Assembly (NCBI RefSeq): GCF_003024715.1
Contig: NZ_PYLO01000001.1
Span: forward strand, 62,001 to 126,000
Source: Clostridium fessum
GTDB lineage: Bacteria; Bacillota; Clostridia; Lachnospirales; Lachnospiraceae
Direction: 5' to 3'
DNA: 64,000 bases
In this document: piece by piece, positions 35,169-43,652 of the stretch
How the letters are laid out: each line of letters begins with the position of its first letter
Position numbering within the stretch: position 1 is the stretch's first letter
Position numbers and translations under genes: made by a program
The notes under the pieces: generated by a model
What the model was told of the DNA's origin: nothing
Seen by the model: only the letters and a program-made list of their open reading frames with translations
Databases searched by the model: none

Positions 35169-36231
35169 ACAAATGTTTGAAGAATCATCATTCAAGAGAT
35201 TACGTACAGGAGAGGCTGTTACCGGTCAGGTTATCGGTGTCAAGGAAGACGAAATCATTCTCAGCATCGCTGGAAGCAAATCCGAAGGCATCATCACAAG
35301 AAGCGAATTCACCAATGAGCCGGGCGTAGATCTTAGAACCAAAGTTCAGGTCGGCGACGAACTGGAAGCAAAAGTTCTGAAAGTAAACGACGGAGAGGGC
35401 ATGGCTGCTTTATCTTACAAGAGACTGGCTGCTGATAAGGGTCTGAAACGTCTGAAAGAAGCTTTCGAGAACAAGGAAGTTCTGAAAGAGAAAGTTACAC
35501 AGGTTATGGAGAAAGGCCTCGTAGTAGAGGTTGAGGGAACCCGTGTATTCATTCCGGCAAGCATGGTTTCTGATACTTATGATAAAGACTTATCCAAGTA
35601 CGCAGGTCAGGAGATTGAGTTCGTAGTTACCGAGTTCAATCCGAGCGGAAGAAGAAGCCGTATCATCGGCGACCGCAAGCAGATCCTGCTTGAGAAGAAA
35701 GCTGCTATGCAGAAAGAATTATTCGAGAAGATCGCTGTTGGTCAGACCGTAGAAGGTGTTGTTAAGAATGTAACTGATTTCGGTGCATTTATCGACCTTG
35801 GCGGCGCTGACGGTCTGCTTCACATCTCTGAGATGTCCTGGGGCAGAGTTGAGAACCCGAAGAAGGTTTTCAAAGTAGGCGATAAAGTAAAAGCTCTGAT
35901 CAAAGATATCAACGGCGAGAAGATCGCTCTGAGCTTAAAGTTCCCGGAGAGCAATCCGTGGGCAAACGCAGCTGAGAAATATGCTGTAGGCAACGTAGTA
36001 GAAGGCAAGGTAGCACGTATGACTGATTTCGGCGCATTCGTTGAGCTGGAGCCAGGTGTAGATGCACTTCTTCACGTATCCCAGATTTCCAGAGAGCATG
36101 TTGACAAACCATCCGACGTACTGAGCGTAGGACAGGTTATCACTGCTAAGGTAGTTGATTTCAACGAGGCAGACCGCAAGATCAGCCTGAGCATGAAAGC
36201 TCTTGAGAATCAGGAAGCAGAAGAAAACTAA
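35149..36231 (+). CDS. rpsA: S1 RNA-binding domain protein (ribosomal protein S1-like)
   Basis: 360 residues with four S1 (OB-fold) domains at about 20-86, 103-166, 189-256 and 273-341. The last two carry the classic VTDFGAFIDL and MTDFGAFVEL motifs with LLHISEMS/LLHVSQIS. S1 binds mRNA and helps initiation; in Firmicutes S1-like proteins are often shorter than the six-domain E. coli protein, as here. GAGG lies before the ATG, within the ispH end. A strong terminator follows at 36299. Confidence 0.93.
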   Translation: MSELSFEQMFEESSFKRLRTGEAVTGQVIGVKEDEIILSIAGSKSEGIITRSEFTNEPGVDLRTKVQVGDELEAKVLKVNDGEGMAALSYKRLAADKGLKRLKEAFENKEVLKEKVTQVMEKGLVVEVEGTRVFIPASMVSDTYDKDLSKYAGQEIEFVVTEFNPSGRRSRIIGDRKQILLEKKAAMQKELFEKIAVGQTVEGVVKNVTDFGAFIDLGGADGLLHISEMSWGRVENPKKVFKVGDKVKALIKDINGEKIALSLKFPESNPWANAAEKYAVGNVVEGKVARMTDFGAFVELEPGVDALLHVSQISREHVDKPSDVLSVGQVITAKVVDFNEADRKISLSMKALENQEAEEN

Positions 36232-36298
36232 TCAAACGGTTGACGCTAGTTTCTCATCGGACAGATAGTGCGTCAGACGGAGGATGAAAGAATCATCA

Positions 36299-36343
36299 GG
36301 CTGTCACTTCCACAGGAAGAATGTGGAGGTGGCAGCCGTTTTT
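36299..36343 (+). terminator. Terminator after the S1 gene
   Basis: GGCTGTCACTTCCACA (36299-36314) pairs with TGTGGAGGTGGCAGCC (36322-36337) with G-U pairs, followed by GTTTTT. Confidence 0.9.
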
Positions 36344-36449
36344 GCGATGGCGTGGGGCATGGTATTCTTGATCGGAATGCAGTTGGGTATTTCTGGGATT
36401 GGAAGAAAGAGCTGGCTGTTTCTGGTGTTGTAGAAAGCTATTTGGTGAT

Positions 36450-36601
36450 TTTATCTCAGTTGAGAAGACTCCCGCCTCTTCAGGTAGTGAGTAATAGCAA
36501 ATTTGTCTCAGTGGGAGTTGGGTCTCCAACTGAGATAAACGCTCCGCGAGGATGCGCAGTGATTCTGATAGGAATATGTCAGCTTTGCTGACCAGAATCA
36601 C
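36450..36601. repeat. Structured intergenic element (nested inverted repeats)
   Basis: TTTATCTCAGTTG (36450-36462) pairs exactly with CAACTGAGATAAA (36527-36539); pairing extends inward to ACTCCC/GGGAGT. A second hairpin follows: GTGATTCTG (36559-36567) with CAGAATCAC (36593-36601), enclosing GTCAGC/GCTGAC (36578-36592). No convincing gene overlaps it. It may be a mobile or RNA element. Confidence 0.65.
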
Positions 36602-36787
36602 GCGCCAAGTCTCACGGATGTTCGACTTGAATAAGATAAAAATGAAAACAGGCAGTATGGCGTATGTGATGGAACATAGGTTGTACGGTCTGTTTTTTGC
36701 GTGATGAGGAGCGGGATACGGCGTGGTGAAGGGTTGTGGGAGCAGAAAGATGGATTGGAGTGAGTCATAAGGATATTTGGAAAAATA

Positions 36788-36847
36788 TTGACAAAGAAGG
36801 TACACTGATATATAATTTAGATACAATATTATATAATATATAATATT
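36788..36847 (+). promoter_or_regulatory. Consensus promoter and palindromic operator of the PadR operon
   Basis: TTGACA (36788-36793), 17 bp, TATAAT (36811-36816): a perfect sigma-A promoter. Just downstream lies an AT-rich near-palindrome, AATATTATAT...ATATAATATT (36825-36847), a likely PadR operator. Confidence 0.75.
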
Positions 36848-36898
36848 AAACAAGAAAAAATATTATATTTTGAATTAGTGAATCTTAGGAGGGATAAG

Positions 36899-37213
36899 AT
36901 GGTTTTTAATACAGGAGCTGCGCTTCTGGATGCGATCGTCCTTTCAGTTGTATCAAAATCTGCAGAAGGAACATATGGGTATAAGATCACGCAGGATGTC
37001 CGTCAGGCAATCGAAATATCGGAGTCCACGCTTTATCCGGTGTTGCGGCGGCTTCAGAAGGATGACTGCCTGGAAACATATGACCGGGCGATCGACGGCA
37101 GAAACCGACGGTATTACAAAATAACGGAGGCGGGACGGATTCAGCTGAATCTTTACCGGGGTGAGTGGAACGTGTATGCAGGAAAAATTTCAGAGATACT
37201 GAAAGAGGGATAA
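36899..37213 (+). CDS. PadR-family transcriptional regulator
   Basis: 104 residues, the short PadR type: a winged helix-turn-helix (TYGYKITQDV, SESTLYPVLRRLQKDDCLE, RRYYKITEAG) and one C-terminal dimerisation helix. It starts at the ATG at 36899 with AGGAGGG 5 bp upstream; the in-frame GTG at 36878 precedes that site. PadR plus a DUF1700 membrane protein is a common two-gene unit in Firmicutes. A perfect promoter and a palindrome lie just upstream, consistent with autorepression. Confidence 0.9.
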   Translation: MVFNTGAALLDAIVLSVVSKSAEGTYGYKITQDVRQAIEISESTLYPVLRRLQKDDCLETYDRAIDGRNRRYYKITEAGRIQLNLYRGEWNVYAGKISEILKEG

Positions 37214-37226
37214 GGAGAGGCAGATC

Positions 37227-38048
37227 ATGAAAAAAGAAGCATTTTTAGAGAGGCTGGAAGCGCTCTTGCAGGATATTCCGGAAGAAGAAAAACGGGATGC
37301 GATTGACTATTACCGCGATTATCTGGAGGAAGCGGGACCGGAGAAGGAAGAAGAGGTACTTGCAGAATTTCAGAGTCCGGAGCATATTGCCGAGGTAATC
37401 CGGACGGAGCTGCAGAGTGAATGGAGTGGCGGCGAATTTACAGACCGGGGGTACAATGACAGCCGATTTGAAGAAAAGCGGACGACTTTATCCAGAAGCG
37501 GTGGGGCAGAACAGGGAGAACGAGAAAAAGAAGCAGGATTTCAGGCTGGAACCGAGGATGCCCCATTCCGGGAATTTCGGGATGAGGAAACGGGAGAAAA
37601 TGCGGCATCCAATGAGAATCAAAGAAGCCGTCTGAGCGAGATGCTGCATTGCTTAAAAGAAAAAATAACCGGTTCCAAGATTGGAATGGTTGTGGCAGTT
37701 CTGGTAGTGCTTGCAGTTCTTCCATTTATCTTTTCGCTGGTAACGGGAACTGTGGGAAGTGTTTTTGGGCTGGCAGTCGCACTGGCAGCGATATTGGTGG
37801 TGCTGGGACTGATGACGGTGCTGGTGTTTGTTGGCGGAATTATGCTGTTTGTTCTGGGTACGGCGAGTCTGTTTGAACATTTTGCGATGGGACTGATGTT
37901 CATCGGATTGGGTATCGCGGCAGAGGGCAGCTGTCTGCTTCTGATATGCGGCTGTATCCTGTTTTACGGTGTATTTCTGCCGTGGGCAGTCAAGGGAATC
38001 ATTCAGCTTTGCCGTCAGGCGGCAGGTTATCTGTCAGCCAGGGCGTAG
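37227..38048 (+). CDS. DUF1700 (HAAS-domain) membrane protein
   Basis: 273 residues. The N-terminal ~60 residues are the DUF1700/HAAS domain: MKKEAFLERLEALLQDIPEEE with DAIDYYRDYLEEAG. A charged linker (65-140) leads to four or five hydrophobic segments. HAAS domains are thought to work with PadR partners in sensing envelope state. It is 13 bp after padR, with AGGAG before the ATG. The ligand or signal is unknown. Confidence 0.85.
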   Translation: MKKEAFLERLEALLQDIPEEEKRDAIDYYRDYLEEAGPEKEEEVLAEFQSPEHIAEVIRTELQSEWSGGEFTDRGYNDSRFEEKRTTLSRSGGAEQGEREKEAGFQAGTEDAPFREFRDEETGENAASNENQRSRLSEMLHCLKEKITGSKIGMVVAVLVVLAVLPFIFSLVTGTVGSVFGLAVALAAILVVLGLMTVLVFVGGIMLFVLGTASLFEHFAMGLMFIGLGIAAEGSCLLLICGCILFYGVFLPWAVKGIIQLCRQAAGYLSARA

Positions 38049-38060
38049 GAGGATAGGAAA

Positions 38061-38321
38061 ATGAAAAAATGGATGAAAAAAATGGCAATCATTGGCGCTG
38101 TCCTCTTTGTGGGTGGAATCGGTGTGACATCGATCGGGGCTGCCATTGGAGGCGCAGCTGCCGGACTGGATTTTCTGATCGATCAGGAAAAAAAATTTCA
38201 GGATAAATATAATTGGGGTGATTCTGAGGAAATATGGGATGATACGGAGCAGCTGCCGGAAGAGATCGACGAGCCGGATGAGATGGAAGAGCAGCTGGAC
38301 AGAGAAAAACAATGCGAATAG
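38061..38321 (+). CDS. Small membrane protein, unknown
   Basis: 86 residues. A basic start (MKKWMKKM), one Gly/Ala-rich hydrophobic segment (about 9-36), then a very acidic tail (Glu/Asp-rich, residues 40-86). I do not recognise a family. It lies 12 bp after the DUF1700 gene with AGGAGG before the ATG, so it is probably the third gene of the PadR operon. Its stop codon overlaps the -35 of a sigma-G-like promoter for the SASP. Confidence 0.7.
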   Translation: MKKWMKKMAIIGAVLFVGGIGVTSIGAAIGGAAAGLDFLIDQEKKFQDKYNWGDSEEIWDDTEQLPEEIDEPDEMEEQLDREKQCE

Positions 38322-38344
38322 TTTTCCAGAAAATGGACATACTC
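38316..38344 (+). promoter_or_regulatory. Sigma-G-like promoter of the SASP gene
   Basis: GAATA (38316-38320), 17-bp spacer, CATACTC (38338-38344), one base from the sigma-G -10 consensus and one base short in spacing. SASP genes are the classic sigma-G targets. Confidence 0.5.
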
Positions 38345-38375
38345 TGAGTACACAAGGTGGAAAGGAGTATTTTTT

Positions 38376-38570
38376 ATGGATGAAAATAAGGTGGATTTTG
38401 AGAAAATGACCCCGGCAGAGCGGCTGAAATATGAGGTGGCGGAAGAAATTGGGCTGGCAGACAAGGTACGGCAGTATGGCTGGAGAAGCCTGACTGCCAA
38501 GGAGAGCGGGCGGATTGGCGGTCTGATGACGAAGAAAAGGCGGGAGATGAAACAGGATAAGAAAGGCTGA
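38376..38570 (+). CDS. Alpha/beta-type small acid-soluble spore protein
   Basis: 64 residues. The family pattern is present in order: LKYEVAEEIGL, containing the germination-protease cleavage site, a spacer, and SGRIGGLMTKK, the conserved DNA-binding end. SASPs coat and protect spore DNA. It is somewhat more charged than typical Bacillus members but matches the clostridial type. AAAGGAG precedes the ATG. It has a sigma-G-like promoter and a terminator shared with the reverse-strand tRNA. Confidence 0.88.
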   Translation: MDENKVDFEKMTPAERLKYEVAEEIGLADKVRQYGWRSLTAKESGRIGGLMTKKRREMKQDKKG

Positions 38571-38593
38571 TAGATATTTGCTTGAAAACACCA

Positions 38594-38639
38594 AAAGCCC
38601 TTGAAAATAAAGGAAAAATCCAATATTTTCAAGGGCTTT
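38594..38639. terminator. Bidirectional terminator (SASP and tRNA-Leu)
   Basis: AAAGCCCTTGAAAATA (38594-38609) pairs perfectly with TATTTTCAAGGGCTTT (38624-38639). It lies between converging transcripts. Confidence 0.85.
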
Positions 38640-38645
38640 CAAATC

Positions 38646-38728
38646 TGCCGACTGCGGGACTTGAACCCGCACGGTGTTGCCACCAATGGATTTTGAGTCC
38701 ACCTCGTCTGCCATTCCGACAAGCCGGC
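38646..38728 (-). tRNA. tRNA-Leu (CAA)
   Basis: On the minus strand the 83-nt sequence starts GCCGGCT and ends AGTCGGC plus the discriminator A, forming the acceptor stem. The TTCAAGTCC T-arm (with CGGGTTCAA), the long class II variable arm and the anticodon loop CTCAAAA with CAA (bases 38693-38695) are visible. It reads UUG codons. CCA is not encoded. Confidence 0.96.
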
Positions 38729-38935
38729 TGTCTATCGACGCTTTTTATCTTACCAAAATTGGAGACAGATTGCAACTGTTTTTTTGTTTGTTTTGAAATT
38801 AAGAAGCGAAGCATTCGCAGGGGCTTGCGTGTTTCATTAAAATAAGGTATGATTAGGTTCAAATGGGTTTATGAACGCGTCATGCGTGAATGATAATTCA
38901 TATGGAATGACAGACTGGAAAAGGAGGTGGCGTCT

Positions 38936-39274
38936 GTGACCTGTCGGGAAGCGGAGCGTCTTGTGACGCCGTATATCCAGGATAAACTGAGCGGGGATGA
39001 GCTGGAAGCGTTTCTGGAGCATCTGGAACATTGCCGCAACTGTCAGGAAGAATTGGAAATTTATTTTATGGTGGATGTCGGACTGAAACAGCTGGACACC
39101 GGATCGGGTACTTTTGATATCATGGGCGCACTGCAGAAGCGGATCGCTGAGTCATATGCCCGTGTGCGCCGGATGTGGCGCTTCCGGAAAATGGAGTATG
39201 CGGTCAATACGCTGGGCGTGATGGCGGTATTGGTGACGGTGATGCTGCAGGTCAGGATTTGGCTGGCACCATAG
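38936..39274 (+). CDS. Putative zinc-finger anti-sigma-type membrane protein
   Basis: 112 residues. The N-terminal ~40 residues have the ZAS-like zinc-finger spacing, with Cys near the start and HCRNC (HxxC-like) around residue 33-37. A single hydrophobic helix lies near the C-terminus (about 88-108). That is the layout of anti-sigma factors, but no sigma gene is adjacent. I use GTG 38936, 7 bp after AAAGGAGG; the GTG at 38927 overlaps the ribosome binding site. polA starts 38 bp later. Confidence 0.65.
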   Translation: MTCREAERLVTPYIQDKLSGDELEAFLEHLEHCRNCQEELEIYFMVDVGLKQLDTGSGTFDIMGALQKRIAESYARVRRMWRFRKMEYAVNTLGVMAVLVTVMLQVRIWLAP

Positions 39275-39312
39275 AAAAAAGCAACAAGTGATAGAACAGG
39301 AGACGGAAACAG

Positions 39313-41985
39313 ATGGGCAAATTAGTGCTGATAGATGGTCATAGTATACTCAACCGGGCATTTTACGGGGTGCCGGAGTTGACAAATTCGAAGGGACTCC
39401 ACACCAATGCAGTGTACGGATTTTTAAATATCATGTTCCGGGTGATCGAAGATGAGGGGGCAGACTATCTGGCAGTGGCATTTGACTTGAAAGAGCCGAC
39501 ATTCCGTCACAAAATGTATGCGGCATACAAGGGAACGAGAAAACCGATGCCGCAGGAGCTGCATGAGCAGGTTCCGGTGATGAAGGAAGTGCTGACAGCG
39601 ATGGGCGTGCCGATTCTTACCAAGGCGGGGTATGAGGCAGACGATATTCTGGGAACGATCGCGAAACGCTGTGCGGCGGAGGGCGTGGAGGTTTCTATCG
39701 TATCAGGAGATCGTGACCTGCTGCAGCTTGCAGATACGCACATTAAGATTCGGATGCCGCGTACTTCGAAAGGTACGACGGAGATACGCGACTATTACCC
39801 GGAGGATGTGAAGGCGGAGTATCAGGTGACGCCGATCGAATTTATTGATGTAAAGGCGCTGATGGGCGATACTTCGGATAATATTCCGGGCGTGCCATCG
39901 ATCGGTGAAAAGACGGCAACCAGCCTGATTACCACCTACGGAAGCATTGAGAATGCGTATGCACACATTGATGAGGTAAAGCCGCCGCGCGCACAGAAAG
40001 CGCTTCGGGAGCATTATGACATGGCGCAGATGAGCAAGGATCTGGCAACGATCCGCATCAATTGCGAGATTGGTTTTTCGCTGGAGGAGGCGAAGCTGGA
40101 TTCGCTTTATACGCCGGAGGCATATCAGTATATGAAGCAGCTGGAATTTAAGTCCATTCTGCAGAAATTTGGTGAGGACGCCTTTGCGTCATCAGAAATG
40201 GAAAAATCTTTCCGTCTGGTAAATGATTTTGGCGAGGCACAGGTGATTTTTGACCGTGCACAGCGCACGGAGGAGATCGGCGCGCAGCTGGTGATTGAAA
40301 AAGGAGAGGTTGTGGCACTGGCACTCTGCCTGGACGGGACATCGATCTATGCGATCCCGGCGGTTGGGTTCCTGACCGGACAGTATCTGGCGGAGGAGCT
40401 GGAACGCCTGATGGAGGTGGTTCCGTCTGTGACGGTTCTGGATCTCAAGATCCAGCTTCCATTTCTTAAAAATCACAGCCGCCGGATCGTGGACGGCATC
40501 CGGAATGCAGAAGGAAACCGTGCGGTTATGGACGCAGGCGTGGCGGCGTATCTGTTAAATCCGCTCAAGGATACCTATGGATATGATGACCTGGCGCGCG
40601 ATTACCTGGATATGACCGTGCCGTCACAGGTCGATTTGCTTGGAAAAACGGCGCTGTCGGATGCATTTGAGACAATGCCGGAGAAAGCGTTGAATTGTGT
40701 CTGCTACATGGCATATACGGCGTGGAAATCGCGGGAAATCCTGCTGGGGCAGCTTCGAAGACATGGAATGATGCATCTCTTTTATGAGATAGAGATGCCG
40801 GTTATTTACAGCCTCTATCATATGGAAGAGGAAGGTATTCAGGTGCGCCGGGAGGAATTGAAAGCCTACGGCGAGCGCCTCCAGACGCAGGTAGAGAAAC
40901 TGGAGCAGGAGATTTACGCCGAGACGGGCTGTGAATTTAATATTAATTCCCCGAAGCAGCTGGGTGAGGTTTTATTTGAAAAAATGTCCCTGCCGGGCGG
41001 CAAAAAGACGAAGACTGGCTATTCGACGGCGGCGGATGTGCTGGAAAAACTGGCGCCGGAGTATCCGGTTGTGCGGAAAGTATTAGACTATCGCCAGGTG
41101 GCGAAACTCAAATCGACCTATGCGGATGGGCTGGGTGCATTTATCCGGGAGGACGGACGAATCCACGGAACCTTTAACCAGACGATCACAGCGACAGGAC
41201 GTATCAGCAGTACAGAGCCGAACCTGCAGAACATTCCGGTGCGTATGGAGCTGGGACGCGAGATCCGGAAGCTGTTTGTACCGCGCGAGGGCTGTGTGCT
41301 GGTTGACGCTGATTATTCCCAGATTGAGCTGCGTGTGCTGGCGCATATGTCGAATGACAAGAACCTCATCCAGGCATACCGACAGGCGGAGGACATCCAC
41401 GCGATCACGGCGTCGCAGGTATTCCATGTGCCGCTTGAGGAAGTGACACCGCAGCTTCGCCGCAATGCAAAAGCAGTCAATTTCGGTATCGTATATGGTA
41501 TCAGCGCGTTTGGGCTGGGCGAAGATCTCGGTATTTCCCGCAAGGAAGCAACCGAGTACATTGAGCGCTACTTTGAAACCTACCCGGATGTCAAACGTTT
41601 TCTCGATGGTCTGGTAAAAACGGGCAGGAAATACGGCGAGGTCAAGACTATGTATGGGCGTGTGAGACCGATTCCGGAGCTGAAATCCGGCAATTTTATG
41701 CAGCGTTCGTTCGGTGAGCGTGTGGCGATGAATTCCCCGATTCAGGGAACTGCAGCCGACATTATCAAGATTGCGATGATCCGCGTCGATCAACGCCTGC
41801 GCCGCGAAGGACTGCGTTCCCGCATTGTCCTCCAAGTGCACGATGAACTCCTGGTTGAAACCTGGAAAGAAGAGCTGGAACAGGTGCAGTCGATTCTGGC
41901 GACGGAGATGAAACGTGCGGCGCAGCTGCAGGTGGAGCTGGAAATCGATATGAAGACGGGAAATTCGTGGTTTGAAACGAAATAA
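39313..41985 (+). CDS. polA: DNA polymerase I
   Basis: 890 residues. Domains: 5'-3' exonuclease (1-290), a 3'-5' exonuclease-like domain (about 305-480) and the polymerase domain (490-890) with motif A (DADYSQIELRVLAHMS), motif B (RRNAKAVNFGIVYG) and motif C (QVHDELLVE). In the proofreading domain the acidic DxE of exo motif I is not seen; the region reads QLVIEKGEV. The domain is therefore probably catalytically dead, as in Bacillus and Thermus. It removes primers and fills gaps in repair and lagging-strand maturation. coaE follows 19 bp later. Confidence 0.96.
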   Translation: MGKLVLIDGHSILNRAFYGVPELTNSKGLHTNAVYGFLNIMFRVIEDEGADYLAVAFDLKEPTFRHKMYAAYKGTRKPMPQELHEQVPVMKEVLTAMGVPILTKAGYEADDILGTIAKRCAAEGVEVSIVSGDRDLLQLADTHIKIRMPRTSKGTTEIRDYYPEDVKAEYQVTPIEFIDVKALMGDTSDNIPGVPSIGEKTATSLITTYGSIENAYAHIDEVKPPRAQKALREHYDMAQMSKDLATIRINCEIGFSLEEAKLDSLYTPEAYQYMKQLEFKSILQKFGEDAFASSEMEKSFRLVNDFGEAQVIFDRAQRTEEIGAQLVIEKGEVVALALCLDGTSIYAIPAVGFLTGQYLAEELERLMEVVPSVTVLDLKIQLPFLKNHSRRIVDGIRNAEGNRAVMDAGVAAYLLNPLKDTYGYDDLARDYLDMTVPSQVDLLGKTALSDAFETMPEKALNCVCYMAYTAWKSREILLGQLRRHGMMHLFYEIEMPVIYSLYHMEEEGIQVRREELKAYGERLQTQVEKLEQEIYAETGCEFNINSPKQLGEVLFEKMSLPGGKKTKTGYSTAADVLEKLAPEYPVVRKVLDYRQVAKLKSTYADGLGAFIREDGRIHGTFNQTITATGRISSTEPNLQNIPVRMELGREIRKLFVPREGCVLVDADYSQIELRVLAHMSNDKNLIQAYRQAEDIHAITASQVFHVPLEEVTPQLRRNAKAVNFGIVYGISAFGLGEDLGISRKEATEYIERYFETYPDVKRFLDGLVKTGRKYGEVKTMYGRVRPIPELKSGNFMQRSFGERVAMNSPIQGTAADIIKIAMIRVDQRLRREGLRSRIVLQVHDELLVETWKEELEQVQSILATEMKRAAQLQVELEIDMKTGNSWFETK

Positions 41986-42004
41986 TGGAAAGGTACAGAT
42001 AAAC

Positions 42005-42586
42005 ATGAAGATAATCAGTATTACCGGAGGCGTTGGTTCCGGTAAGAGTGAGGTCCTGCGTGTGCTGCAGGAGGAATTTGACGCGGAAATTATTAAGGCA
42101 GATGAAGTGGCTCACCAGCTCATGGAGCCGGGTAAGAAAGGCTATCAGCATGTGGTAGAGGCGTTGGGTGATTCCTTTTTAAATAAGGACGGCAGCATTG
42201 ACCGCAAAAAGCTGGCGGCGCTTATTTTCCAGAATAAAGAGGCGGTGGAGACGATGAACGCCATCATCCACCCGATGGCGTGGGAGGAGATCCGCTATGC
42301 GATCAACCATTCCGACAAGGAGATCATCGTTGTGGAGGCAGCTCTCTATGATGACGACCATAATGCGATGTTTGATGAAATCTGGTATGTATACACATCG
42401 GTGGAAAACCGCATCAAGCGTCTGATGGCAAGCCGCGGCTACAGCGAGGAAAAATGCCGGGGCATCATGGCAAATCAGGCATCCGAGGACGATTACCGGA
42501 GTTTTGCGACGCGTGTGTTGGACAACAACGGCGGGATTGAGGATATTCGGAAGCAGATAGCGTCATTTTTAGGAAAAGAGGATTAG
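42005..42586 (+). CDS. coaE: Dephospho-CoA kinase
   Basis: 193 residues. The P-loop is GGVGSGKS near residue 8, with the KADEVAHQLM segment (CoA-binding Asp) and VEAALYDDD. It phosphorylates dephospho-CoA, the last step of CoA synthesis. The start is the ATG at 42005, giving the family start MKIISITGGVGSGKS; the earlier in-frame ATG at 41972 overlaps polA. The classic polA-coaE pairing of Firmicutes is kept. Confidence 0.94.
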   Translation: MKIISITGGVGSGKSEVLRVLQEEFDAEIIKADEVAHQLMEPGKKGYQHVVEALGDSFLNKDGSIDRKKLAALIFQNKEAVETMNAIIHPMAWEEIRYAINHSDKEIIVVEAALYDDDHNAMFDEIWYVYTSVENRIKRLMASRGYSEEKCRGIMANQASEDDYRSFATRVLDNNGGIEDIRKQIASFLGKED

Positions 42587-42593
42587 GATACAT

Positions 42594-43391
42594 ATGCGGA
42601 TGGTTAGTATTGCCAGCGGCAGCAGCGGGAATTGTATTTATATAGGAAGCGACAACACCCACGTTCTGGTGGATGCGGGGATCAGCAACAAGCGTATTGA
42701 GATGGGGTTAAATGACCTGGGGCTGAATGCGCGGGAACTGGATGGAATTCTCATCACGCATGAACATTCCGACCACATCAAAGGGCTCGGCGTGCTGGCG
42801 CGCAAATATGGCACACCTATTTACAGCACAAAAGAGACATTAGAGGAAATTCAGGATTCCAAGAGTCTTGGCGAGATTCCGGAAGATCTGATGCACCCGA
42901 TTACGCCGGATGTTGATTTTATGGTAGGAGATCTGGAAGTCAAACCGTTCCGGATCGACCATGATGCAGCGAATCCTGTTGCCTACCGGGTTCAGAATGA
43001 AAAAAGATCGGTGGCGGTGGCGACGGATATGGGGCATTATTCCCAGTACATCATTGACCATCTGCAGGGGCTGGATGCGATTTTGCTGGAAGCCAACCAC
43101 GATGTCAAAATGCTGGAGGCAGGACCGTATCCGTATTACCTGAAGCGTCGTATCTTAGGCGATTACGGACACCTTTCCAATGAAAATGCGGGGCGGCTTT
43201 TAAGTTCCATTCTGCATGACAATTTGAAGCACATTTTCCTGGGGCATCTGAGTAAGGAAAATAATTACGAAGAGCTGGCATATGAGACGGTGCGTCTGGA
43301 GATCACAGAGGGAGATACGCCGTATAAGGCGAATGATTTCCCGATCACAGTGGCAAAACGCGATGCAGTGTCGCAGATTGTGACGGTGTAG
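42594..43391 (+). CDS. MBL-fold metallo-hydrolase (WalJ/YycJ-like)
   Basis: 265 residues. The metal-binding motif THEHSDHIKG lies near residue 58, with ATDMGHYS and LEANHDVKML further on, and LGHLSKENN near the C-terminus. This is the YycJ/WalJ type, 5'-3' exonuclease-like enzymes linked in Firmicutes to DNA mismatch repair and to the WalRK locus. Here it stands 7 bp after coaE rather than beside walRK. Biochemical role is inferred from the family. Confidence 0.85.
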   Translation: MRMVSIASGSSGNCIYIGSDNTHVLVDAGISNKRIEMGLNDLGLNARELDGILITHEHSDHIKGLGVLARKYGTPIYSTKETLEEIQDSKSLGEIPEDLMHPITPDVDFMVGDLEVKPFRIDHDAANPVAYRVQNEKRSVAVATDMGHYSQYIIDHLQGLDAILLEANHDVKMLEAGPYPYYLKRRILGDYGHLSNENAGRLLSSILHDNLKHIFLGHLSKENNYEELAYETVRLEITEGDTPYKANDFPITVAKRDAVSQIVTV

Positions 43392-43503
43392 AAGACGTAA
43401 AAGTATTAAAATTGGTTATACAAAGTCTGAAAATAAGCCAGAAGATATATTTGGGGTTATGGCTTGGAGGCATGGACAAACGTGTGGGGTTGACAGAAAT
43501 ATC

Positions 43504-43533
43504 GTTACTGTACACGCATACGTGTCCAGTAAC
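43504..43533. repeat. 30-bp GTTACTG/CAGTAAC palindrome
   Basis: GTTACTG (43504-43510) and CAGTAAC (43527-43533) with a 16-base centre TACACGCATACGTGTC that is itself close to palindromic. The sequence matches the palindrome at 13408 in the opposite orientation, with one mismatch. Confidence 0.8.
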
Positions 43534-43652
43534 GGAATATCATTTTAGGTGTAAAAGTCAGCAGCCGGATGGCAGTTGAGTTTTTATAGAAATTAGTAAG
43601 TCATAAAAACATTTCCGCCATAGGACGGAGAGCACACAGGAGGATGAAACCT

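Noticed and set aside
36268-36853. Open frames on both strands between the S1 gene and padR (107 residues +, 185 residues -)
   Set aside because: They run through a terminator, an inverted-repeat element and a consensus promoter, lack ribosome binding sites and resemble no protein I know.
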